From contig NZ_LMDY01000005.1 in the NCBI RefSeq assembly GCF_001425905.1, positions 1-61,894 of the forward strand: a stretch of 61,894 nt of DNA. The letters run 5' to 3'. The notes under the pieces were generated by a model. The model was not told where the DNA came from. It saw only the letters and a list, made by a program, of their open reading frames with translations, and ran no database searches. Shown here piece after piece: positions 21,958 to 31,088 of the stretch (positions are counted from its first letter, which is position 1; every line of letters starts with the position of its first letter). Source of the stretch: Methylibium sp. Root1272. GTDB taxonomy: Bacteria; Pseudomonadota; Gammaproteobacteria; Burkholderiales; Burkholderiaceae_C. Both the position numbers and the translations under genes were made by a program.

Positions 21958-23013
21958 ATGGCCATCGACATGGACAAGCTCAATGCCTTCATGGGGCGCT
22001 TCGTGGTCGATATCGGCGCCGCCATGCACGCCGGCACCGTGGTGCTCGGCGACCAGCTCGGCCTGTACAAGGCGCTGGCCGATGGACCGATGAGTCCGGC
22101 CACCCTGGCGAGCAAGACGCAGACCGACGAGCGCTACGTGCGGGAGTGGCTCAGCGCGCAGGCCGCGGCCGGCTACGTCGAGTACGACGCCAGGACGCAG
22201 CAGTTCCACATGACCGAGGAGCAGGTGTTCGCGCTGGCCACCGAGGGCAGCCCGGCCTTCGTGCCGGGAGCCTTCCAGGTGGCGCTCGGCGCGCTGAAGG
22301 CAGTGCCCAAGCTCGCCGGCGTGTTCCGCACCGGCCTGGGCTTCGGCTGGCATCAGCACGACCCCTTGCTGTTCCAGGGCACCGAGCGCTTCTTCCGACC
22401 GGGGTACGCTGCCAACCTGGTGTCGAGCTGGATCCCCGCACTCGATGGCGTGGAGTCTCGCTTGAAGGCCGGCGCGCTGGTGGCCGATGTCGGCTGCGGC
22501 CACGGCGCCTCCACGGTGCTGATGGCGCAGGCCTATCCGGAGAGCCGCTTCGTCGGCTTCGATTACCACGGGCCGTCGATCGACTGGGCGCGTCAGGTCG
22601 CGGCCGAGGCGGGTGTCGCCGACCGCGTGAGCTTCGAGGTGGCGTCGGCCCAGGACTTTCCCGGCCGCGACTACGATCTCGTCGCCTTCTTCGATTGCCT
22701 GCACGACATGGGCGATCCGGTCGGCGCCTCGCGTCACGTGAAGGAGGCGCTGAAGCCCGGCGGCTGCTGGATGATCGTGGAGCCGTTCGCCAACGACGCG
22801 CTCGAGGACAACCTCAACCCGGTCGGCCGCATCTTCTACTCGGCCTCGACGATGATCTGCACGCCCGCCTCGCGTTCACAGGAGGTGGGGCTGGCACTCG
22901 GGGCCCAGGCCGGCGAGCAGCGGTTGCGGGCGGTCGTCGGCGACGGCGGCTTCCGGCAGTTTCGGCGCGCCACCGAGACGCCGTTCAACCTGGTGTTCGA
23001 GGCGCGGCCCTAG
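21958..23013 (+). CDS. Class I SAM-dependent methyltransferase with N-terminal winged helix
   Basis: A 351-residue protein with AAGGAG six bases before ATG 21958. Residues ~15-95 form a winged-helix-like dimerization domain (LGDQLGLYKALADGPMSPATLA, DERYVREWLSAQAAAGYVEY). The Rossmann domain has motif I VADVGCGHGASTVLMA, the acidic end of strand 2 in RFVGFDYHGPS, YDLVAFFDCLHDMGDP for motif II, and LKPGGCWMIVEPFA. This resembles the Rv2258c-type methyltransferases. The substrate is unknown. It stands alone between pcuC (divergent) and trxB (convergent). Confidence 0.85.
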   Translation: MAIDMDKLNAFMGRFVVDIGAAMHAGTVVLGDQLGLYKALADGPMSPATLASKTQTDERYVREWLSAQAAAGYVEYDARTQQFHMTEEQVFALATEGSPAFVPGAFQVALGALKAVPKLAGVFRTGLGFGWHQHDPLLFQGTERFFRPGYAANLVSSWIPALDGVESRLKAGALVADVGCGHGASTVLMAQAYPESRFVGFDYHGPSIDWARQVAAEAGVADRVSFEVASAQDFPGRDYDLVAFFDCLHDMGDPVGASRHVKEALKPGGCWMIVEPFANDALEDNLNPVGRIFYSASTMICTPASRSQEVGLALGAQAGEQRLRAVVGDGGFRQFRRATETPFNLVFEARP

Positions 23014-23053
23014 CGGTCGAGTACCGGGAGCTTTCTCATGGCCGGGATGCGGC

Positions 23054-24163
<1,110 letters not shown>

Positions 24164-24487
24164 TCAGGCGGCGTCGAGGACGGCGCGCCTCATGAGCTCG
24201 TAAGGGACCTTCCCGATGAGCTGTTCCAGCTTGCTCTGGTGCCTGTACAGCTGCAGCGTCGGCAGGCTGCGCACTCCATAAGTCTCCAGGACTTCCTTGT
24301 GCGCTTCGGCGTCGATCTTCACGACCTGGACCTCGGGAAACTCGATGGCGAGTCGGTCCAGCATCGGTGCCATCGCCCTGCAAGGGGCGCACCATGCCGC
24401 CCAGAAGTCGACCATCACCAGGCCGGAACTTTGCAGATGGACCTTCAACTCCTCTGCATCCGCCTCGACGACACGATGGGTTGTCAT
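24164..24487 (-). CDS. Thioredoxin-family protein
   Basis: A 107-residue thioredoxin fold. The active site is WAAWCAPCRAM (Cys33, Cys36); Ala replaces the Gly of canonical WCGPC, a change seen in many thioredoxin-like proteins. The cis-Pro is Pro76 in RSLPTLQLY. No signal peptide, so it is cytoplasmic. ATG 24487 is chosen over an upstream GTG because GAGGT lies seven bases before it; that Shine-Dalgarno overlaps the stop of the upstream AhpD-like gene, which implies translational coupling. It is the probable electron donor for the AhpD-like protein and the substrate of the downstream TrxB. Confidence 0.9.
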   Translation of the reverse strand: MTTHRVVEADAEELKVHLQSSGLVMVDFWAAWCAPCRAMAPMLDRLAIEFPEVQVVKIDAEAHKEVLETYGVRSLPTLQLYRHQSKLEQLIGKVPYELMRRAVLDAA

Positions 24488-24497
24488 GGCTTTCACC

Positions 24498-25088
24498 TCA
24501 GGCCGTAACTGCGGTTTGAGCGCGGATCTCGGCGCCGGGGTAGGTCATGCCCTTCGCGTAGGTGCTTTCGTCGCTGGAGTCGACCTGCATGGTGATGTTG
24601 AACTTGTTGCCCCAGTTGAAGATGCCACAGGCGAAGACCAGCTCGATGACTTCTTCGTCGGTGTAGACCGTGGCAAGCCTCTCGAAGAAGCCATTGGGGA
24701 TGTAGTTCGGATCGCCCGCGATGTACTCGGCCAGCTGGACAGCGAGGGCCTCCTTCAAGGGAAGGCGATCGAAGTCCACCTTTCCGAAGATGGCCGACTC
24801 CTTGTCCTTGATGGCTTCACGAGTGGCTTCGGACCGCACCTCCTTGCAGTAGGTGCAGTCATTGATCTCCCCGGTCTTGAGCCGCATCATTTCCAGCACG
24901 TGGGCCGGAATGCGCCCGCCGCCGAAGAAGGCCTCGAACACGGGCACGATGGTCTTCAGCAAGATCGGTTGACGGGCGATGATTCCGAACATCGACGTGT
25001 CCTTCCACCATCCGTTGCGTGCCCCATCGAGGAGACGATTGACTTCTGGATCGGGGGACTGACCCGGCTTGAGCGATTTGAAACGCAT
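24498..25088 (-). CDS. AhpD/carboxymuconolactone decarboxylase-like protein
   Basis: A 196-residue all-helical protein of the CMD/AhpD family. The redox motif is INDCTYCKEVRSEA: Cys78 and Cys81 form the CxxC, but the His three residues after it in AhpD (CxxCxxxH) is Arg85 here. Peroxidase or reductase activity fed by thioredoxin is the inference from the genes behind it (thioredoxin, trxB). The start ATG 25088 has GGAG seven bases upstream; the longer frame has none. It is the first gene of the operon, directly behind a sigma-70 promoter with an operator-like dyad. Confidence 0.82.
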   Translation of the reverse strand: MRFKSLKPGQSPDPEVNRLLDGARNGWWKDTSMFGIIARQPILLKTIVPVFEAFFGGGRIPAHVLEMMRLKTGEINDCTYCKEVRSEATREAIKDKESAIFGKVDFDRLPLKEALAVQLAEYIAGDPNYIPNGFFERLATVYTDEEVIELVFACGIFNWGNKFNITMQVDSSDESTYAKGMTYPGAEIRAQTAVTA

Positions 25089-25128
25089 GGCATATCTCCT
25101 AGGTTGATAGTGAATGGGCAGCGCGTTA

Positions 25129-25176
25129 TAGGAAACGTGCATTTCCTAATTTATGGAAAGCGATGCGTCGAGTCAA
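25129..25176 (-). promoter_or_regulatory. Promoter with overlapping operator for the AhpD-like/trx/trxB operon
   Basis: On the minus strand: TTGACT (25171-25176), 17-base spacer, TAAATT (25148-25153). Right behind the -10 is a perfect inverted repeat TAGGAAA-N6-TTTCCTA (25129-25148), which would cover the transcription start, the classic place for a repressor. The adjacent divergent TetR is the likely binder. A further TTAGGAA half-site lies near 25262 in the tetR leader. Confidence 0.65.
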
Positions 25177-25330
25177 CCAAGTGATAACCCTTAATTCATG
25201 CGATACGGGGGCGATGTGTCGACGCACGAAGTCGGACTTGCTGGTGCGGGTACACTCGAAATTAGGAATCAATCGTTCAATATCGGCCGAGCAGGAAGCA
25301 ACCGGATCCTCAGGGCCTTGGAGACGCCGT

Positions 25331-25915
25331 ATGGCCAGACCACGAGAGTTCGATGAAGCGGAAGCGGTCCGTCGTGCAGGCCGGACCTTCTGGACACATG
25401 GATACCAGGCAACCTCCATCCGCGATCTGGAAGCGGCAACCGGGCTCGTTGCAGGCAGCCTGTACAAGGCATTCGGCAGCAAGAGAGAGTTGTTCCTGCT
25501 GTGTCTCGAGCAGTACATGAAGGAAGAGTCCTACCTGGCTCTGCTGCTCAAGTTGTTCGATACGCCGTTCGAAGATGCACTGCGGCGCATCTTCGACAGG
25601 ATCATCGACAGCGCTTCAGACCGAAGCAGTCGACCTGCCGGGTGCTTGGCGACCAACCTCGTCGCGGAACTGTTGAACGTCGATCCTGAACTTGGCGATG
25701 CCGCCGCAGCCGGCCTGGCGGAGATGCACAAGGCGCTGAAATTTCGACTGAAATGGGCGGTCGAGAGCGGCGATATCCCAGCGAGCCAGGACGTGGGTGT
25801 CTTGGCGTCCTACTTGATGGTGGTCATCCAGGGAATGCTGCTGCTTTCAACTTCCACCAAGGATGTCGAGGCGATGCGTGCGGCAAGGGATATGGCCATC
25901 AAATCACTGCACTAG
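25331..25915 (+). CDS. TetR/AcrR-family transcriptional regulator
   Basis: A 194-residue protein. The N-terminal HTH runs from MARPREFDEAEAVRRAGRTFW to the recognition helix region TSIRDLEAATGLVAGSLYKAFGSKRELF, typical of TetR/AcrR. The C-terminal ligand domain includes RPAGCLATNLVAEL, with a cysteine often found in TetR proteins near nemR-like or electrophile-sensing groups, though that is only suggestive. It is divergent from the AhpD-like/thioredoxin/trxB operon and probably represses it. ATG 25331 is the natural start of the HTH. The upstream open frame (from 25163) runs through the shared promoter region and is not coding. Confidence 0.9.
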   Translation: MARPREFDEAEAVRRAGRTFWTHGYQATSIRDLEAATGLVAGSLYKAFGSKRELFLLCLEQYMKEESYLALLLKLFDTPFEDALRRIFDRIIDSASDRSSRPAGCLATNLVAELLNVDPELGDAAAAGLAEMHKALKFRLKWAVESGDIPASQDVGVLASYLMVVIQGMLLLSTSTKDVEAMRAARDMAIKSLH

Positions 25916-25919
25916 CGCC

Positions 25920-27038
25920 TCAGTCGAGCCGGCCGCGCGCGTCGATCGTCCACACCGCCTCGACGATCCCCTCGTCGAGGCCGCCGCGCACGCCGACCAG
26001 ATGCTCGTGCAGGTTGACCGTGGGGTCGCAATGGCCCGGCACCAGCCACACCGTCTCGCCCGGCGCCGGCAGCGGCTCGCGGCCGCGTGGGTGCAGCAGG
26101 CCGTGCTCGTCACCGCCGTTGGTGAACGCGAGGTCGCGGCCCCACACCGTCGGCAGACCGGAATCGACCGCATGCGACTTGTGGCCGGCATCGACCACCG
26201 CATGCGCGGCGTGGCGGCCGATCACCTGGCTCCTGACGAACAGCGCGTGCTCGAAACGCGGGGCGCCCGGCATGGCCTCATTGCGCGCGTAGTCGGCGTC
26301 CATGAAGACATAGCTGCCCGGCTGGATCTCGCCATAGACGCCGCTGGTGGCCTCGAGCAGGAAACTGCCGCTGCCGGCGCCGGTGACCAGCGGGCAGTCG
26401 ATGCCGAGCGACGTGACCGCGGCGCGGGCGGCCACGGCCATCGCGACGGCATGGCGGATCGCCGTTTCCCGCTCGGCGGTGCTGCGCAGGTGCTGCGCGC
26501 CGCCGTGATAGGCCTGCAGGCCGGCGAAGCGCAGGCCGGTATGCGCGACGACCTGGCGCGCCAGCGCACCGGCCTCGGCAGGCGGCACGCCGCAGCGTCC
26601 CTGGCCGGCATCGATCTCGACGAAGACCTCGATCTGCCGTCTGCCCGCATGGATCGCCGCGGCCAGGCGCTCGATGCCGGCCACGCTGTCGACCGCGACC
26701 GCCAGGTTCACGTCGGACGGCAGCGCCGCCAGCCGCGCCAGTTTGGCGGGCGCGATCACCTCGTTGCTGACGAACACGTCGCGCACTCCGCCGGCGGTGA
26801 GCGCCAGGGCCTCGCCGACCTTCTGCACGCACACACCGACCGCGCCGCGGGCGATCTGCTGCAGGGCGATCGCCGCACACTTGTGGGTCTTGGCATGCGG
26901 CCGCAGCCGCACACCGTGCGACCGGGCGAAGGCGCTCATGGCCGCGAGGTTGCGCTCGAAGGCGTCGAGCTCGACCACCAGCGCGGGGCTGTCGATCGCA
27001 CCGACCGGATCACCGACCTGGGCGGGAGCGGGACGCAT
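25920..27038 (-). CDS. PLP-dependent D-threonine aldolase/D-hydroxyaspartate dehydratase-like enzyme
   Basis: A 372-residue fold-type III PLP enzyme. The PLP lysine is Lys50 in RPHAKTHKC; VFVEIDAGQGRCGV and LQAYHGGAQH belong to the alanine-racemase-like barrel; and the C-terminal metal site is WLVPGHCDPTVNLHEH, the His-Cys pair that distinguishes D-threonine aldolase and D-serine/D-hydroxyaspartate dehydratases from racemases. It probably cleaves or dehydrates a D-beta-hydroxy amino acid. Which one cannot be told. It lies 15 bases behind the histidine phosphatase gene and ends five bases from the convergent tetR stop. Confidence 0.87.
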   Translation of the reverse strand: MRPAPAQVGDPVGAIDSPALVVELDAFERNLAAMSAFARSHGVRLRPHAKTHKCAAIALQQIARGAVGVCVQKVGEALALTAGGVRDVFVSNEVIAPAKLARLAALPSDVNLAVAVDSVAGIERLAAAIHAGRRQIEVFVEIDAGQGRCGVPPAEAGALARQVVAHTGLRFAGLQAYHGGAQHLRSTAERETAIRHAVAMAVAARAAVTSLGIDCPLVTGAGSGSFLLEATSGVYGEIQPGSYVFMDADYARNEAMPGAPRFEHALFVRSQVIGRHAAHAVVDAGHKSHAVDSGLPTVWGRDLAFTNGGDEHGLLHPRGREPLPAPGETVWLVPGHCDPTVNLHEHLVGVRGGLDEGIVEAVWTIDARGRLD

Positions 27039-27053
27039 CGGTCGTCTCGAGAC

Positions 27054-27755
27054 TCAGGCCGCGTGCCCGACCTTGTCACCCGCGGCGGCGGGTCGGCCGT
27101 CGCGCGCGCCGTCGCTGAACTCGTCGTGCTGCAGGCCGTCGAGATGCGAGGTGTCGCTCCAGCCCACCAGCGTGAAGCCTTCGGGCGTGTAGAGCAGCCG
27201 GTTGACCGCGGTATTGCCGAGCTGCCAGGTGCGCGGCGCGTCGAGGCCGACGCGCGATGCGGCGCGATACAGGCAGTCCATCACCCCGCCGTGAGCGACC
27301 AGGGCGATCGCCTGGCCCGGGTGTCGGCTGGCCAGCCGCTCGGCGGTGTCGACCACGCGCGCGTAGAAGGCGCGCAGCGTCTCGCCGCCTTCGGGGCCGA
27401 AGTCGAGGTCGCGGGCGCGCCAGCGCGCGCTCTCGGCAGGCCAGTGGGTCTCGATCTCGGCCCAGGTCTGGCCCTCGAAGCGGCCGAAGGCCCGTTCGCG
27501 CAGTCCGCGGTCGGCCTGCACCGCTAGGCCGGTGGCCGCGCCGATCGCGAGCGCCGTGTCGTGCGCCCGCACTAGGTCGCTGGCATACACGACGTCGAGG
27601 CCTTCGCCGGTGAGGGCTTGCGCCACGCGCTCGGCCTGCCAGCGGCCCTTGTCGTTCAGGCCGATGTCGAGCTGTCCCTGGATGCGCGTGTCCACATTCC
27701 ACGCGGTCTCGCCGTGGCGCACCGCGACGATGCGGGTGAGTTGCGACTGCGGCAT
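27054..27755 (-). CDS. Histidine phosphatase (phosphoglycerate mutase-like) family protein
   Basis: A 233-residue protein with the catalytic RHG motif IVAVRHGETAWN (His14), the Glu of LRERAFGRFEGQTW and the second His in IALVAHGGVMDCL. Members are phosphatases for small metabolites or phosphoglycerate mutase-like enzymes; GRFEGQTWAE resembles the CobC/GpmB group. Start ATG 27755 overlaps the stop of the PEBP gene (TGATG), so the two are coupled. No cobalamin genes are near, so no specific substrate is assigned. Confidence 0.9.
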   Translation of the reverse strand: MPQSQLTRIVAVRHGETAWNVDTRIQGQLDIGLNDKGRWQAERVAQALTGEGLDVVYASDLVRAHDTALAIGAATGLAVQADRGLRERAFGRFEGQTWAEIETHWPAESARWRARDLDFGPEGGETLRAFYARVVDTAERLASRHPGQAIALVAHGGVMDCLYRAASRVGLDAPRTWQLGNTAVNRLLYTPEGFTLVGWSDTSHLDGLQHDEFSDGARDGRPAAAGDKVGHAA

Positions 27756-28393
27756 CAGGCGCCGCTCGCGTTCAGACGCGCGTTGAGGCTGTAGCTGCCG
27801 CTGAAGGACGCCTCGGCCAGCACGTGGCCCCGCATCGCGGCACGTGCCTGAGCGCCGGTGAAGCTGCCCTCGACCGCGAGCCGCCCGACGTCGAGCGCGT
27901 ACAACGTGAAGATGTAGCGGTGCCGCAGCGCGTCGTTGAAGGGCGGAAACGGGCCGTCGTAGCCGTGGTAATTGCCGCTCATGTCGGCATTGCCGGCGAA
28001 CCAGCCGGTGTAGTCGTTGAGCCCGTGGCGGGCACCGTGCAGCGTGGCCGGGCCCGGCTTGCCGCGCACCGTGAAACCACGGCTGCACTCGCCTTCGGTC
28101 AGCGCGGTCAGCGTCGGCGGCAGGTCGACCAGCACCCAGTGGAAGAAATCGACCCGCGGCAGGCTGGCCGGCACCTCCCGGTCGGGCTGGTTCACGTCGT
28201 CGCCGCGGCTCGGCACGTCGGGGTCGTGGCAGATCAGCGCCAGGCTCTTCGTGCCGGGCGGTACGCCGCTCCAGGCCAGTGGCGGCGAGAGGTTGTCCGA
28301 GAAGCTCACGATGCTCGCGGCGTCGGGGCGGCCCGCCGCGTACTGCTGCGGGATGCGGGCGCCGTCGGCCCAGCTGTGACTCGTCAACTTCAT
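27755..28393 (-). CDS. YbhB/YbcL-family PEBP-like protein
   Basis: A 212-residue phosphatidylethanolamine-binding-protein fold. Family blocks are the DNLSPPLAWSGVPPGTKSLAL ligand-pocket strand (DxSPPLxW), CHDPDVP, FFHWVLVDLPP, GYDGPFPPFNDALRHRYIF and the C-terminal LYALD. The function in bacteria is unsettled; some relatives modulate kinases or bind lipids. No signal peptide. It sits in a minus-strand run between DUF1840 and the histidine phosphatase gene. Confidence 0.9.
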   Translation of the reverse strand: MKLTSHSWADGARIPQQYAAGRPDAASIVSFSDNLSPPLAWSGVPPGTKSLALICHDPDVPSRGDDVNQPDREVPASLPRVDFFHWVLVDLPPTLTALTEGECSRGFTVRGKPGPATLHGARHGLNDYTGWFAGNADMSGNYHGYDGPFPPFNDALRHRYIFTLYALDVGRLAVEGSFTGAQARAAMRGHVLAEASFSGSYSLNARLNASGA

Positions 28394-28430
28394 CGGGGGT
28401 CCTGTGCGTGCCTGCTCGGCGGTCGTGAAC

Positions 28431-28754
28431 TCAGACGCCCCAGACGATTTCTTCGTCAGCGGCGTGCGCGCGTTTCATCATCTCGACCAGCGGCCAGGCC
28501 CGCTGGCGCAGGCTCACGCCCTCGCGTGGCGGCAGCGTCTTGCCGTCGGCGCGTGCCTCGGCCTCTGCCTGTTGGCGCGACTGCTCCTCCGCCACCACCG
28601 CGGACTCGAGCGCGGCAATCGCCCCGGGCATGTCGGCCGGCAGCACGATGCCCTTCGCACCGGGCTCCTTGCCCATCGTGCGCAGCACCGCGTCGCCGAT
28701 CGGGCCGGTCATGATCACGTCGCCGGCCGCCTTCGACTTGAACTTGTACAGCAT
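28431..28754 (-). CDS. DUF1840-domain protein
   Basis: A 107-residue cytoplasmic protein. The N-terminus MLYKFKSKAAGDVIMTGPIGDAVL and the C-terminal RAWPLVEMMKRAHAADEEIVWGV are the two conserved blocks of DUF1840; the middle is a variable Gln/Glu/Ala-rich helix. Function unknown. The beta-rich start and charged helical end suggest a small modifier or adaptor. It lies 12 bases behind cfa. Confidence 0.88.
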   Translation of the reverse strand: MLYKFKSKAAGDVIMTGPIGDAVLRTMGKEPGAKGIVLPADMPGAIAALESAVVAEEQSRQQAEAEARADGKTLPPREGVSLRQRAWPLVEMMKRAHAADEEIVWGV

Positions 28755-28766
28755 GGCTTCGACCTT

Positions 28767-30104
28767 TCAGGATCGGTACAGGTGATCGCGCTGGAACGGG
28801 TAGACCGATTGTGCCCCGCGTACCGGCGTCGACCCGACCCTGCCGTCGGGACGGCTGGCCAGCAACTGGTTCAGCGACATCCAGCCGCGCTCGAAGCCCA
28901 TCGCGCTGCCCGCCAGGTAGAGCCGGTAGGCGTGCACCACGCGCTCGCTGGTCAGCGCGCGCGCCGCGTCGAGCCGGGCCTCCAGAGCATCGCTCCAGGC
29001 CCACAGCGTGCGGGCGTAGTGCGGGCGCAGGTTCTCGACGTCGAGCGTCTCCAGCCCGGCCTCGGCCATCGCTGCCATCACGTGCGACACGTGCACCAGC
29101 TCGCCGCCCGGGAAGATGTAGCGCTCGACGAAGTCGCCGATGCCGGCGCCGAGCTGCTCGTTGTGCAGTCCGCCGGCGGTGATGCCGTGGTTCATCAGCA
29201 GACCACCGGGCTTCAGCAGCCGCCGCAGCTTGCGGAAATACGGCAGCAGCTGGGCCCGGCCGACGTGCTCGAACATGCCGATCGAGGCGATCTTGTCGTA
29301 GGGCCCGCCGCCCGCGCCGTGCTCGGACACGTCTCGGTAGTCGCACAGCGCGATGCTGACGCGGGCGGCCAGGCCGCGCTCGGCGATCAGCCGCGTCACA
29401 TGCGCATGCTGCTGCGTCGACAGCGTGATGCCGTGCGCCCGCACGCCGTGGTGCTCGGCGGCCCACAGCAGCAAGGCGCCCCAGCCGGCGCCGACGTCGA
29501 GCAGCCGTTCGCCGGGTCGGAGCATCAGCTTGCGGCACAGCAGCTCCAGCTTGGCCTCCTGCGCCGCCGCGAGGGTGTTCACGCCCTCGGGCCAGTAGGC
29601 GCAGGAGTACACCCGCCGCGGGTCCAGCCACAACGCATAGAAATCGTTCGAGACGTCGTAGTGGAACTCGATCTGTTCGCGGTCGCGCCGCGGGTGGTGC
29701 CTGGACAGCGAGCGGCTGGTGCGCCGCAGCCGCGACCACCAGCGGGCCGGACCGGCGGCATCGTCCAGCCGCGTCGGGTCGCCGGGCACCAGGGCCGCGG
29801 CCACCTCGGCGAGATCGCGCATCGTGCCGTCGATCTGCAGGTGGCCCTCGACGTAGGCCTCGGCCAGTCGGCCGACCTGGCCCAGCGCCAGCAGCGGCAG
29901 CAGGCGCGCGTCCAGCAGGCGCAGCACCACCGAGGCGTGCTCGGCTCCCACCGCGATGCCTCCCGGCAGCTCGAGGCGTGTCCGCACCGGCAGAGACTGC
30001 AGGCGTGCGGACACGGTGGCGATCCAGCGCGCGGGGGCCCCGGGTCGCGGCGCGGTGGCATTGCCGTCGATCGACGGCGTGGTCATCGGCTTCAGCGTGC
30101 TCAT
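28767..30104 (-). CDS. cfa: Cyclopropane-fatty-acyl-phospholipid synthase
   Basis: A 445-residue SAM-dependent enzyme that adds a methylene bridge to unsaturated phospholipid acyl chains, mainly in stationary phase or acid stress. Blocks are EFHYDVSNDFYALWLD, the YSCAYWPEGVNTL segment with the conserved Cys, SAM motif I LLDVGAGWGALLLWAA, YDKIASIGMFEHVGR and FVERYIFPGGEL. The length fits the long form with an N-terminal lipid-binding domain. It leads a five-gene minus-strand run and is divergent from the FAH-family gene. AGGAG lies 11 bases before ATG 30104, slightly far, so translation may be modest. Confidence 0.95.
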   Translation of the reverse strand: MSTLKPMTTPSIDGNATAPRPGAPARWIATVSARLQSLPVRTRLELPGGIAVGAEHASVVLRLLDARLLPLLALGQVGRLAEAYVEGHLQIDGTMRDLAEVAAALVPGDPTRLDDAAGPARWWSRLRRTSRSLSRHHPRRDREQIEFHYDVSNDFYALWLDPRRVYSCAYWPEGVNTLAAAQEAKLELLCRKLMLRPGERLLDVGAGWGALLLWAAEHHGVRAHGITLSTQQHAHVTRLIAERGLAARVSIALCDYRDVSEHGAGGGPYDKIASIGMFEHVGRAQLLPYFRKLRRLLKPGGLLMNHGITAGGLHNEQLGAGIGDFVERYIFPGGELVHVSHVMAAMAEAGLETLDVENLRPHYARTLWAWSDALEARLDAARALTSERVVHAYRLYLAGSAMGFERGWMSLNQLLASRPDGRVGSTPVRGAQSVYPFQRDHLYRS

Positions 30105-30149
30105 TGGTGATGAACTCCTGACGCTATGCTCGACGCAAATTTACCCAGA

Positions 30150-30166
30150 ATGCGGCAACGCCGCAT
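30150..30166 (+). promoter_or_regulatory. Small hairpin/dyad in the FAH-family leader
   Basis: ATGCGGC (30150-30156), AAC, GCCGCAT (30160-30166), ending 11 bases before ATG 30178. It could be an operator in the cfa/FAH divergent region or an RNA hairpin limiting translation. No Shine-Dalgarno is seen between it and the ATG. Confidence 0.35.
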
Positions 30167-30177
30167 CATCCTTGCCA

Positions 30178-31023
30178 ATGAAACTGATCCGTTACGGTAT
30201 GCCGGGGCGCGAGAAACCGGGTCTGGTGGATTCCGACGGCGTGTTGCGCGACCTGTCCGGCGTGACGCCGCACCTCGACCTGCCGAGTCTCGGCCTGGCC
30301 GGTCTGAAGCGCTTGCGCCAGATCAAGCCCGAAAGCCTGCCGCGCGTGCGCGGCACGCCGCGCCTGGGCGTGCCGTTCACCGGTATCAGCAAGCTGGTCG
30401 CGATCGGCCTCAACTACAGCGACCATGCGGCCGAGGCGGGCATGCGCGTGCCGACCGAGCCGATCGTCTTCATGAAGGCGACCACCTGCATCACCGGCCC
30501 GAGCGACCCGATCGAACTGCCGCCGGGCTCGCTGAAGACCGACTGGGAGGTCGAACTGGGCGTCGTGATCGGCAAGACCGCCAAGCGCGTGTCGGAGGCC
30601 GAGGCGCTGGACCACGTGGCCGGCTACTGCGTCGTCAACGACGTGAGCGAGCGCCACTGGCAGGCCGAGCGCGGCGGCACCTGGGACAAGGGCAAGGGCT
30701 TCGACAGCTTCGGTCCGATCGGCCCCTGGCTGGTCACGCGCGACGAGGTGCCCGACCCGCAGGCGCTGTCGATGTGGCTGGACGTCAACGGCGCGTCACG
30801 CCAGCGCGGCAACACCGCGACGATGGTGTTCACCGTGGCCCGGATCATCAGCTACGTCAGCCAGTGCATGACGCTGCTGCCGGGCGACGTGATCGCCACC
30901 GGCACGCCGCCCGGCGTGGGCATGGGCATGAAGCCGGAGCCGCAGTTCCTGAAGGTCGGCGACGTGGTGAGCCTGGGCATCGAGGGCCTGGGCGCGCAGC
31001 GCCAGGTGGTCGTCGCCGGCTGA
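30178..31023 (+). CDS. Fumarylacetoacetate hydrolase-family protein
   Basis: A 281-residue protein. The FAH fold is shown by KLVAIGLNYSDHAAEAG, the metal-binding Glu pair in TDWEVELGVVIG, the Asp of VVNDVSERHWQ, the QRGNTATMVF loop and the end LLPGDVIATGTPPGVGMG. Members include ureidoglycolate lyases, acylpyruvases and 2-keto-4-pentenoate hydratases; the sequence does not decide among them. It is not next to hppD/phhA, so a role in homogentisate breakdown is not supported by position. ATG 30178 gives the standard N-terminus (MKLIRYG). Confidence 0.92.
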   Translation: MKLIRYGMPGREKPGLVDSDGVLRDLSGVTPHLDLPSLGLAGLKRLRQIKPESLPRVRGTPRLGVPFTGISKLVAIGLNYSDHAAEAGMRVPTEPIVFMKATTCITGPSDPIELPPGSLKTDWEVELGVVIGKTAKRVSEAEALDHVAGYCVVNDVSERHWQAERGGTWDKGKGFDSFGPIGPWLVTRDEVPDPQALSMWLDVNGASRQRGNTATMVFTVARIISYVSQCMTLLPGDVIATGTPPGVGMGMKPEPQFLKVGDVVSLGIEGLGAQRQVVVAG

Positions 31024-31049
31024 CGCGGCGCCGGACGATAAAGGAAGAA

Positions 31050-31067
31050 GGGCGCCCGGAGGCGCCC
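31050..31067. terminator. Hairpin between convergent genes
   Basis: A 7-bp GC stem (GGGCGCC / GGCGCCC, loop CGGA) between the FAH-family and chemoreceptor stops. On the minus strand a T-rich TTCTTCCTTT follows; on the plus strand there is no T-run. It may serve the chemoreceptor gene. Confidence 0.4.
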
Positions 31068-31088
31068 CGTTCGGTGTAGGGAAAGGGC

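Noticed and set aside
30178-31023. Assignment of the FAH-family gene as fumarylacetoacetase of tyrosine breakdown
   Set aside because: It is the short single-domain type (281 residues) and 16 kb from hppD/phhA; the family is too broad to name.
31050-31067. The hairpin as an intrinsic terminator for the FAH-family gene
   Set aside because: No T-tract follows on the plus strand. It is listed only as a weak element, more plausible for the minus-strand chemoreceptor gene.
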